A stretch of 13,563 bases of DNA from JBHGBB01 sp041946755. GTDB lineage: Bacteria > UBP4 > UBA4092 > JAOAEQ01. Positions 5,925-12,699 of this stretch are shown here, in pieces (the first letter of the stretch is position 1; each line of letters begins with the position of its first letter). Location of the stretch: positions 1 through 13,563 of the forward strand of contig JBHGBB010000104.1 in the NCBI GenBank assembly GCA_041946755.1, in the 5' to 3' direction. The notes under the pieces were generated by a model. That model saw only the letters and a program-made list of their open reading frames with translations. It searched no databases and was not told where the DNA came from. The position numbers were made by a program, and so were the translations under genes.

Positions 5925-7139
5925 ATGGTTAGTCATGAAATTATTAAAATGTTGTCAACTAAAACCGATTCTAAAATTATTTTAATGGTCTGCGATGGTA
6001 TCGGCGGTATTCCAGTCGTTGATGGGAAAACGGAAATCGAAGCGGCAAACAAGCCGAATCTAGACCAGTTGGCCAAAGAATCGATTTGCGGTGTAGCCGA
6101 CCCGATTTCTCCGGGAATAACTCCTGGTAGCGGTCCAGCACATTTATCTCTTTTCGGGTATGATCCTATTTCAAACCAAATCGGACGCGGGATATTATCG
6201 GCATTAGGAATCGGATTCCATTTAGAAGATGGCGATGTCGCTACGCGAGGTAATTTCTGTACTCTTGACGAGAACGGAATTATCACTGACCGCCGTGCTG
6301 GCCGGATTCCGACCGCAGTCTGTACCGACCTTTGCACCAAACTGCAAAAAGCAATACCCAAAATCGGGGATGTAGATATTTTCGTTCAACCAGAGATGGA
6401 ATATCGGTTTGTAGTGGTATTTCGGGGAAAAGGATTATCCGGAGAGATTGCCGATACCGATCCGCAAAAGGTAGGCGAAAAACCGAAACTAGCGGTTGCC
6501 TTAGATGCCAAAGCTAAACGAGCCGCTGAAATAGCAAATCAGTTTATCGAAAAAGCGAATTCGATTTTAAGACATGAGCATCCGGCAAATAGTATGCTGC
6601 TTCGTGGATTTGCAACCAAACCTTTAATCCCGACCATGGCGGAACTCTATAAACTTAATGCCGCAGCGATTGCTACCTATCCGATGTATCGCGGATTAGC
6701 AAAACTGGTTGGCATGACGGTTCTCCCTACCGGTGATACCATTCAGGATGAATTGAAAACCTTAAAAGAGAATTATGCCAAGTTTGATTTCTTTTATTTC
6801 CATGTTAAGAAGACCGATTCTTATGGTGAAGATGGGAATCATGCGAATAAGATTAAAGTGATTGAAGATGTGGATAAGACCTTAATCCAGGAAATCCGCG
6901 CGTTGCAGCCGGCGGTTTTTACTATCACCGGCGACCATTCAACGCCAGCAGTGCTAAAAGCGCATTCCTGGCATCCGGTACCATTCCTTCTTTATTCGCA
7001 ATATGCCAGAACCGATCGAGTCCAATCGTTCAGTGAAACCGAATTCGCTGCACAAGGTGGATTAGGGAGAATCAATTCACTCGATGCCATGCCGTTAATG
7101 ATGGCGCATGCGTTAAAACTGCAGAAGTTCGGGGCTTAA
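5925..7139 (+). CDS. apgM: Archaeal-type cofactor-independent phosphoglycerate mutase
   Basis: 404 residues from the chosen start. Interconverts 3- and 2-phosphoglycerate in glycolysis/gluconeogenesis; a member of the alkaline phosphatase superfamily that uses two metal ions and a serine nucleophile. Motifs: IILMVCDGIGG (Asp24), PGSGPAHLSLFGYDP (Ser69 nucleophile, His73), DRRAGRI, KKTDSYGEDGN (Asp298), TGDHSTP (Asp337, His338) and AHSWHPVP (His347). An upstream in-frame ATG at 5850 would add 25 residues that precede the conserved start and has no Shine-Dalgarno. The ATG at 5925 has AAAGGA 8 bases before it. A possible -10 (TATAAT, 5834-5839) lacks a good -35. It is transcribed alone, divergently from rbr, and ends in an intrinsic terminator. 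Where archaeal members have His in the GHDG motif, this protein has Glu302. Confidence 0.9.
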   Translation: MVSHEIIKMLSTKTDSKIILMVCDGIGGIPVVDGKTEIEAANKPNLDQLAKESICGVADPISPGITPGSGPAHLSLFGYDPISNQIGRGILSALGIGFHLEDGDVATRGNFCTLDENGIITDRRAGRIPTAVCTDLCTKLQKAIPKIGDVDIFVQPEMEYRFVVVFRGKGLSGEIADTDPQKVGEKPKLAVALDAKAKRAAEIANQFIEKANSILRHEHPANSMLLRGFATKPLIPTMAELYKLNAAAIATYPMYRGLAKLVGMTVLPTGDTIQDELKTLKENYAKFDFFYFHVKKTDSYGEDGNHANKIKVIEDVDKTLIQEIRALQPAVFTITGDHSTPAVLKAHSWHPVPFLLYSQYARTDRVQSFSETEFAAQGGLGRINSLDAMPLMMAHALKLQKFGA

Positions 7140-7158
7140 TTTAATAAAACTGAAAATC

Positions 7159-7217
7159 AAGAGCAGCGAGGTGTCTAACTTAGCTTGTAAATGAGAGACA
7201 CTTCCTGCTCTTTTTTT
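7159..7217 (+). terminator. Intrinsic terminator of apgM
   Basis: AAGAGCAG (7159-7166) pairs with CTGCTCTT (7205-7212), and GTGTCT (7171-7176) with AGACAC (7196-7201), separated by a small internal loop. The stem ends in a run of seven T (7211-7217). It begins about 20 bases after the apgM stop. Confidence 0.85.
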
Positions 7218-7267
7218 ATTATATAGTTAATGGGAAAATAATTATTAGTAATTTATTGGCTTGACCT

Positions 7268-7297
7268 ATAATTCTTTTCCATTTGGTAAAGAATTAT
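7268..7297. repeat. Palindrome A of a look-alike pair (core CCATTTGG)
   Basis: Bases 7268-7277 pair with 7288-7297; a T/T mismatch follows, then CCA pairs with TGG around a TT centre. The architecture is identical to the palindrome 24 bases downstream. Confidence 0.7.
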
Positions 7298-7321
7298 TCC
7301 GGATTGAAAATAAAGTCGGTT

Positions 7322-7353
7322 AATAATCTTTTGCCAAATGGAAAAAGATTATT
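7322..7353. repeat. Palindrome B of a look-alike pair (core CCAAATGG)
   Basis: Eleven pairs (7322-7332 with 7343-7353), a G/A mismatch, then CCA/TGG around AA. Read on the other strand it matches palindrome A at 25 of 30 positions, and the stem differences are matched on both arms. Confidence 0.7.
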
Positions 7354-7586
7354 TTGTACAGAAACTGAACACTTTTGGTAAGCATATTCTGCTGATTTAA
7401 ATAACGGGAGCATTCCCCTACCCTAAATCTTATCGCTAGAACTTTATCCTTTTCCCAATACCTTCATACCTAATCGTAATATCTTGCTGTATTTACCATT
7501 AATTACCACAACAATGTTGCATATCTATTCTCAACAGTTTAGTTCTCGATACCGTTCGAAACATATCTTTACCATTGTCCGATACC

Positions 7587-7628
7587 GGAGTTGCACCGAA
7601 CGAGATCGATCTCGTTCGGTGCAACTCC
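7587..7628. repeat. Perfect 42-base palindrome without spacer
   Basis: The first 21 bases (starting GGAGTTGCACC) are the exact reverse complement of the last 21, centred on GATC-GATC between 7607 and 7608. It is much more GC-rich than its surroundings. Outer arms TCTTTACC (7566-7573) and GGTAAAGA (7632-7639) extend the symmetry. No T-run follows on either side, so it is not a normal terminator. Confidence 0.9.
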
Positions 7629-7704
7629 CAGGGTAAAGAATATGCAAGTCAAAATAAAAAAGGTAATCGAGAGCCATTTCTGGGTTTGTCCTGAAGGATA
7701 TCAT

Positions 7705-7733
7705 TTGCCAAGCATACCAATTTCAAGTAAAAT
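7705..7733 (+). promoter_or_regulatory. Sigma70 promoter of tig-clpP-clpX
   Basis: TTGCCA (7705-7710) and TAAAAT (7728-7733), each 5 of 6 to consensus, are separated by exactly 17 bases. The expected start near 7740 leaves a leader of about 60 bases to the tig ATG. No CIRCE-type heat-shock element is visible. Confidence 0.6.
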
Positions 7734-7799
7734 ATATAGGATAGAACTATATCAAACGCACCTCAATCAAAAATCAAATTAAAGGAGTAACACCTACTT

Positions 7800-9113
7800 A
7801 TGGATGTAAAAATACTAAAAATAGAAAGCGGCGCCGAATCCCAGAAAACAATTCAAATCGAGGTTACCGCAGAAGAAGTAACCCAAAAAATCGAATCTCT
7901 CTATAAAGAATTAGGCAAATCCGCGCAGGTTCCCGGATTCAGAGTCGGTCATGCGCCGCGGAAAATTCTCGAAACCCGGTTTGGCAAACGGATTCGCCAT
8001 GAAGCGATCGATGATTTATTACCAACCGCAGCAGAACAGGCGATGAAAGATTCGAAATTGCAGGCTATCAGCACCCCTACAGTAACTGATATTAAAGATA
8101 CCCCGGGCTCGCCACTTCAGTTTACGATTCAAGTAGAAGTTCGGCCGGAATTTCAGGTTGGGAATTATAAGGGATTAACCGTTAAAAAAGAAGTAGTAAC
8201 CGTTTCTGATGATGAAATAACCCGCGTATTAGCTCATTTACAAGAACAGCATGCGGAATTCGTACCGGTAACCGATCGTGCTTCACAAAATGGGGATTTC
8301 TTATTAATCGATTTTGAGGGTAAAATCGACGGTAAGAAATTTGAAGGTGGCAGTTCAAAAGGATACATGCTCGAATTAGGCAAGAAACAATTCCTCCCGG
8401 AATTCGAATCGGCTTTGCTCAATCAATCTGCCGGGACTTCGACTACTGCAACCGTAACCTTCCCGGAAGATTATGGACATAAGGAAATTGCTGGGAAAAC
8501 CGCTACTTTTAAAATTACCTTACGAGAAATAAAACTAAAAAAACTTCCGGTGCTGGATGATGAATTTGCAAAAGATTTAGGCGAATTCGATACCCTGGCG
8601 AAAGTAAAAGAGAAAATCGAACAAGACCTAAAAACTCGAAAAGAAACGGAACAGACCGAAAAAATGGAAGAGCAAATTATCGACCAGTTGATTCAAAGTA
8701 CCCCGATGGATTTACCAGCGTCTATGGTCGATAAATATAGTCAATACTTATTAGCCCGGCAAACATTACGGCTGCGGCAGCATGGATTGAGTTATGAAGC
8801 TATCGGTACTACCGCTGAAAAAGCGAAAGAAGATAGCGTTGAAGTTGCCAAGAAACAGGTTAAAACCGCGTTTATTTTAGAAACCATTGGCGATGCCGAG
8901 AATATTTCGGTAACCGATGAAGAATTGGATGCAGAAGTCAAACATTTAGCGTCACATAGTCAAATCGATCCGGCGAAATATAAAGAGTATTTAGTGAATG
9001 AAAAGAAAATTGACGGAATCCGGGACCAGCTTCGAGAGAATAAAGTTTTGAAGTTCATACTCGATCAAGCACAAGTCGAACTCGCTGGTTCACGTATAGT
9101 ATTACCAAAATAA
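7800..9113 (+). CDS. tig: Trigger factor, ribosome-associated chaperone and prolyl isomerase
   Basis: 437 residues, the usual size. Binds near the ribosome exit tunnel and shields nascent chains. Domain order: N-terminal ribosome-binding domain (about 1-140) with the signature GFRVGHAP at 46-53; FKBP-type prolyl isomerase domain (about 155-245, with NGDFLLIDFEGKIDGKKFEGG and FPEDYG); then the helical C-terminal chaperone arms, rich in K/E/Q. AAGGAG (7782-7787) lies 12 bases before the ATG, a slightly long spacing. It is first in the tig-clpP-clpX cluster, the common bacterial arrangement coupling folding with degradation. Confidence 0.97.
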   Translation: MDVKILKIESGAESQKTIQIEVTAEEVTQKIESLYKELGKSAQVPGFRVGHAPRKILETRFGKRIRHEAIDDLLPTAAEQAMKDSKLQAISTPTVTDIKDTPGSPLQFTIQVEVRPEFQVGNYKGLTVKKEVVTVSDDEITRVLAHLQEQHAEFVPVTDRASQNGDFLLIDFEGKIDGKKFEGGSSKGYMLELGKKQFLPEFESALLNQSAGTSTTATVTFPEDYGHKEIAGKTATFKITLREIKLKKLPVLDDEFAKDLGEFDTLAKVKEKIEQDLKTRKETEQTEKMEEQIIDQLIQSTPMDLPASMVDKYSQYLLARQTLRLRQHGLSYEAIGTTAEKAKEDSVEVAKKQVKTAFILETIGDAENISVTDEELDAEVKHLASHSQIDPAKYKEYLVNEKKIDGIRDQLRENKVLKFILDQAQVELAGSRIVLPK

Positions 9114-9178
9114 ACCTGAAAAACAGTAGCATGAAATAAGGAAATAAACATATCATCCAAAAACTCGGAAAACGGAGA

Positions 9179-9197
9179 AAAATAGAAAAACTATTTT
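9179..9197 (+). repeat. Short hairpin in the tig-clpP gap
   Basis: AAAATAG and CTATTTT (7 pairs) flank five A residues, in a 127-base gap before clpP. Weak and AT-only apart from one pair; possibly an mRNA processing or attenuation structure. Confidence 0.35.
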
Positions 9198-9240
9198 GGG
9201 ATTTTTGAGTTTGGAATTTGGATTTTCCCTAGGAGGGGCT

Positions 9241-9825
9241 ATGGCATTAGTTCCGATTGTAGTAGAACAATCATCACGTGGTGAACGGGCATATGATATC
9301 TATTCTCGATTATTAAAAGAGCGGATTATTTTTATCGGGACTCCCATCGATGATGATATTGCGAACTTGATTATCGCACAATTATTGTTTTTAGCATCGG
9401 AAGATAGTGAAAAGGATATTAATCTCTATATCAATAGTCCGGGAGGGTCAGTGACTGCCGGATTAGCGATCTATGATACGATGCAATTCATCCAGCCGCC
9501 GATATCAACTACCTGTATGGGACAAGCCGCTTCAATGTCGGCATTATTACTTGCTGCCGGAACGAAAGGGAAACGATTTTCGCTACCGCATGCCCGGGTT
9601 TTGATCCATCAGCCGTTAGGTGGAGTGCAAGGACAAGCCACTGATATTGATATTCAAGCGCGGGAAATCCTTCGGATCCGGGAAAAGGTAAACGAAATTT
9701 TAGTTAAGCATACCGGACAAACCCTCGATAAAATCAAAAAAGATACTGACCGCGACTTCTTTATGACTCCGGAACAGGCAAAAGATTACGGAATCATCGA
9801 TGAAGTTATTGAGAAAAGAAAATAA
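9241..9825 (+). CDS. clpP: ATP-dependent Clp protease proteolytic subunit
   Basis: 194 residues. Serine protease that forms the double-heptamer degradation chamber fed by ClpX (or ClpA/C). The catalytic triad is Ser98 (in GQAASMS), His123 (in LIHQPLGG) and Asp172 (in DTDRDFFM). The SPGGSVTAG block supplies the oxyanion region. The start at 9241 is chosen over an in-frame TTG at 9196 because AGGAGG (9231-9236) precedes it and because MALVPIVVEQSSRGERAYDI is the canonical N-terminus. The usual short propeptide is absent or minimal. It lies 95 bases upstream of its partner gene clpX. Confidence 0.98.
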   Translation: MALVPIVVEQSSRGERAYDIYSRLLKERIIFIGTPIDDDIANLIIAQLLFLASEDSEKDINLYINSPGGSVTAGLAIYDTMQFIQPPISTTCMGQAASMSALLLAAGTKGKRFSLPHARVLIHQPLGGVQGQATDIDIQAREILRIREKVNEILVKHTGQTLDKIKKDTDRDFFMTPEQAKDYGIIDEVIEKRK

Positions 9826-9855
9826 CGAGGTTTAATCTAAACACTACCACTTGTC

Positions 9856-9898
9856 ATCTAAGAGATAAGAAGTGAATGAAAAAATAGCGTTCTTAGAT
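9856..9898. repeat. Inverted repeat ATCTAAGA / TCTTAGAT in the clpP-clpX gap
   Basis: Two perfect 8-base arms (9856-9863 and 9891-9898) are separated by 27 bases. They could form a loose hairpin ahead of clpX, tuning its expression relative to clpP. Confidence 0.35.
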
Positions 9899-9920
9899 TT
9901 CAGACTTTATTTAAATATCT

Positions 9921-11225
9921 ATGAGTGATTTACATATCCCCCGCTGCTCATTTTGCGGAAAAACGAAAGACCAGGTTAGGCGATTAATCGCCGGTGGAAC
10001 ACATCCATTGTATCCGAATGTTTTTATATGCGATGAATGTATTCTTGAAGGAAGTAAAATTCTATTTAAAACCGGTGAATTCGGTAGACCCGAAGAAGCT
10101 TCTGCGCAAATAACTAATAAAGAAGATAGTCTCGCGCCGGAATTGCTTAATATACCAAAACCAACCGAAATAAAAACCGTGCTTGATGAATATGTTATCG
10201 GTCAAGACCGGGCGAAAAAAGCTATGGCGGTTGCGGTATATAATCATTATCGACGAATTCAGCAGAAGAAAGATGAACAAGGGATAGAAATCCAGAAGAG
10301 TAATATCCTGTTAATCGGTCCTACCGGCAGTGGAAAAACACTACTGGCCCAAACCTTAGCCCGGATTCTCCAGGTTCCATTTACGATCGCTGACGCGACC
10401 ACATTAACCGAAGCGGGATACGTAGGAGAAGATGTTGAAAATATATTATTACGATTATTACAAGTAGCAAATTATGATGTCGCTAAAGCGGAAAAGGGAA
10501 TTATCTATATCGATGAAATCGACAAAATCGCGAAAAAGACCGAAAATGTTTCCATAACGCGGGATGTTTCCGGTGAAGGGGTTCAACAAGCATTATTGAA
10601 AATTATAGAAGGCACCATCGCTAATGTACCGCCACAAGGCGGACGGAAACATCCGCAGCAGGAATATATCCGGATGAATACCGAGAACATTTTATTTATA
10701 TGCGGGGGCGCGTTTGTCGGTTTGGATAAAATCATCGAATCAAGGATAAATGTATCCCGGATCGGATTTATTGCACCTGGCAAAGGTAAAAAAGAGCGAA
10801 AACTTGGTGAAATCCTGGCAGCAGTCCAACCGGAAGATTTATTAAAGTTCGGATTAATCCCGGAATTTATCGGCCGATTACCAGTGGTAACCGTGGTCCA
10901 TGAACTGAGTGAAAACGATTTGGTTAAAGTATTGACCAAACCGAAAAACGCATTAACCAAACAGTATATGAAAATATTCGGTATGGAAGATGCCAAATTA
11001 ACGTTCACAGAAGATGGGCTGCATGCCACTGCCAAAGAAGCGATTAAACGCGGTTCCGGCGCCCGCGGTTTGCGGTCGATATTAGAAGAAGTGATGCTGG
11101 ATATCATGTTCGAATTACCTTCCCGCAAAGATATCAGCGAATGTATCATTAACGCGGAAGTGGTCCAGAAAAAGAAATCGCCGATTCTTATTATTCATCC
11201 TACCAAAAAAGCCCAACCGGCATAA
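9921..11225 (+). CDS. clpX: Clp protease ATP-binding unfoldase subunit ClpX
   Basis: 434 residues. AAA+ hexameric unfoldase that recognises tagged substrates and threads them into ClpP. The N-terminal zinc-binding domain has four cysteines (Cys9, Cys12, Cys37, Cys40). Walker A is GPTGSGKT (133-140). The GYVG pore loop is at 166-169, Walker B IIYIDEID at 194-201, the RKH loop at 242-244, the arginine region IPEFIGRLP at 313-321, and sensor 2 GARGLR at 380-385. All key residues are present. No clear Shine-Dalgarno precedes the ATG, but the protein begins at the conserved position. I see no convincing terminator after it, so read-through into the decarboxylase gene is possible. Confidence 0.98.
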   Translation: MSDLHIPRCSFCGKTKDQVRRLIAGGTHPLYPNVFICDECILEGSKILFKTGEFGRPEEASAQITNKEDSLAPELLNIPKPTEIKTVLDEYVIGQDRAKKAMAVAVYNHYRRIQQKKDEQGIEIQKSNILLIGPTGSGKTLLAQTLARILQVPFTIADATTLTEAGYVGEDVENILLRLLQVANYDVAKAEKGIIYIDEIDKIAKKTENVSITRDVSGEGVQQALLKIIEGTIANVPPQGGRKHPQQEYIRMNTENILFICGGAFVGLDKIIESRINVSRIGFIAPGKGKKERKLGEILAAVQPEDLLKFGLIPEFIGRLPVVTVVHELSENDLVKVLTKPKNALTKQYMKIFGMEDAKLTFTEDGLHATAKEAIKRGSGARGLRSILEEVMLDIMFELPSRKDISECIINAEVVQKKKSPILIIHPTKKAQPA

Positions 11226-11319
11226 ATCTTTATTGATATTTTGTATCTAATTATTGAGTCGTATTTACCATTGCAAATATCCCCGATTTACTATGCACAA
11301 TTCGGTTATAGTTGATTGG

Positions 11320-11339
11320 GCTCACCAGCAATGGTGGGT
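11320..11339 (+). repeat. Hairpin with a GCAA (GNRA) tetraloop in the clpX-decarboxylase gap
   Basis: Eight pairs (GCTCACCA with TGGTGGGT, including two G-T) close a GCAA loop. No U-run follows, so it is not a standard terminator. The rest of the 242-base gap (11226-11467) is AT-rich with no gene. The hairpin may belong to the leader of the decarboxylase mRNA. Confidence 0.45.
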
Positions 11340-11467
11340 ATTACCGAAAATAGAATTTATATCTTTACGGTATCAATAGTGTATGTTACGATTATTACTA
11401 ATTGTTTCCAAAATATATTAAAATAATCTATTGAATCTACCGATCCTAATGTCGGGTATAGAAAGGG

Positions 11468-12595
11468 ATGACTCCATTGAATAAACTGAATTCCCGGACG
11501 CAATTATGTAAACTAGCGAATAAATATGGGACGCCACTGTTTATTATCAGTCGCTCGAAACTGCTAAAAGAAGCGACCAGATTCCGAACGCTCTTACCTC
11601 GTGTAACACCATTTTATGCCGCTAAAGCGAATTCACATCCGGAAATATTAAAAGTATTCGCTAATGCCAAACTCGGGTTCGATGTGGCTTCGAAACCGGA
11701 AATCGATTCAGTTTTAGGACTCGGAGTTCCCCCTACCCGATTGATTTTCGCTAATACCGTTAAACGGCCGGAAGCGTTATCGTTTGCGAAATCAAAAGGC
11801 GTTACTTTAATGACGTTCGATGCAGAATATGAATTAAATAAAATCGCTAAATATTGTCCGGGAGCGAAAGTATTGGTTCGAATAAAAGTTCCGAACGTTG
11901 GCTCGATAGTTGAACTATCAGTCAAATTCGGCGTCGACCCGGCAGATGCAATTCCGCTGTTAATTAAATCGGCTAAATTGGGACTTAAACCGGTAGGAGT
12001 CAGTTTCCATGTCGGTTCGCAATGTACGCAAATTGAAAATTATCTGGAAGCGTTTGAAATGACATCGATTATCGTTCGCGATGCCAAGTTGAAACAGTTG
12101 CCACTGGAAATCGTTGATATTGGCGGCGGATTCCCGATTCGGCATTTTGACGATGATAAAGATATTTTCAGTCAGATGGCACCGCGGTTGAATAAAGAGA
12201 TGAATCGATTGTTCGATTCATCTATCCAAATTATTGCCGAACCCGGCCGAGTGTTAGTCGGTCCGGCATGCACTCTAGTTATGCGGATTATCGGAAAATC
12301 GATACGCGCAAACAAACATTGGTATTATCTCGATGATGGAGTCTATGGAACATTATCCGGCATTGTATACGACCATTGTAAATATCAATATAAAGTATTA
12401 CGGCGCGGCCATCTACAGATTTCGACTTTAGCCGGGCCGACCTGCGATTCGTTCGATATCATTTCATTGAGTGAAGATTTACCCGAACTGGAATTCGGTG
12501 ATATGGTCTATGTCGATAATATCGGAGCGTATTCTATCGCCAGTTCAACCGAATTTAATAGTATTCCGAAAGCAAAAGTGATTGCGATAGATTAA
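11468..12595 (+). CDS. Ornithine decarboxylase-like, fold-III PLP enzyme
   Basis: 375 residues. Alanine-racemase-fold PLP decarboxylase, likely making putrescine from ornithine. Visible motifs: FYAAKAN with the PLP lysine Lys53; FANTVKRPE; SFHVGSQ with His181; DIGGGFP (217-223, phosphate grip); EPGR (258-261); YYLDDGVYG; GPTCDSFD with Cys326 and Asp327 (catalytic Cys and substrate-side Asp of ornithine decarboxylases, where diaminopimelate and arginine enzymes have CE); and GAYSIAS with Tyr345. This favours ornithine (or lysine/ornithine) over diaminopimelate. Start is uncertain: GAAAGGG (11461-11467) touches the ATG at 11468, whereas an in-frame TTG at 11477 sits at proper spacing, giving 372 residues. 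The deoxyhypusine-synthase-like gene 104 bases downstream supports a polyamine role. Confidence 0.87.
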   Translation: MTPLNKLNSRTQLCKLANKYGTPLFIISRSKLLKEATRFRTLLPRVTPFYAAKANSHPEILKVFANAKLGFDVASKPEIDSVLGLGVPPTRLIFANTVKRPEALSFAKSKGVTLMTFDAEYELNKIAKYCPGAKVLVRIKVPNVGSIVELSVKFGVDPADAIPLLIKSAKLGLKPVGVSFHVGSQCTQIENYLEAFEMTSIIVRDAKLKQLPLEIVDIGGGFPIRHFDDDKDIFSQMAPRLNKEMNRLFDSSIQIIAEPGRVLVGPACTLVMRIIGKSIRANKHWYYLDDGVYGTLSGIVYDHCKYQYKVLRRGHLQISTLAGPTCDSFDIISLSEDLPELEFGDMVYVDNIGAYSIASSTEFNSIPKAKVIAID

Positions 12596-12683
12596 AAATA
12601 GAATACCATAAATGCAAAGAACAAAAGCATTACATTTAAATTACCATTTCACTATTTAACTTACCATATCCTGGATCTGGATT

Positions 12684-12690
12684 AGGAGGA
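12684..12690 (+). promoter_or_regulatory. Strong ribosome binding site of the last gene
   Basis: AGGAGGA ends 9 bases before the ATG at 12700, fixing that start. It is the strongest Shine-Dalgarno on the right half of the window apart from that of clpP. Confidence 0.8.
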
Positions 12691-12699
12691 TTTAACCAT

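Larger units (their letters stand above)
7140..7799. other. Gene-free stretch rich in inverted repeats
   Basis: 660 bases with no credible gene. It holds, in order, the apgM terminator, two similar palindromes (7268-7297 and 7322-7353), a plain AT-rich part (7354-7565) in which I see nothing, the 42-base perfect palindrome, and the tig promoter and leader. No tRNA cloverleaf was found by eye. Confidence 0.7.

Noticed and set aside
5933..6361. 142-codon minus-strand ORF
   Set aside because: Antisense shadow of the conserved N-terminal half of the phosphoglycerate mutase.
7380..7580. Possible tRNA (a GTTCGAAAC T-loop-like string near 7555)
   Set aside because: No matching acceptor, D or anticodon stems could be drawn on either strand.
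7591..7782. 63-codon plus-strand ORF
   Set aside because: It starts inside the perfect palindrome, runs through the tig promoter, has no ribosome binding site and no recognisable protein pattern.
9196..9240. Longer start for ClpP (TTG at 9196)
   Set aside because: The extension is a translation of the leader hairpin and of the Shine-Dalgarno itself; the canonical ClpP N-terminus starts at 9241.
10583..11149. 188-codon minus-strand ORF
   Set aside because: Lies entirely antisense to conserved clpX codons; its composition is that of a shadow frame.
7800..11225. Heat-shock CIRCE operator for tig-clpP-clpX
   Set aside because: No TTAGCACTC-N9-GAGTGCTAA pattern was found upstream of tig, clpP or clpX.
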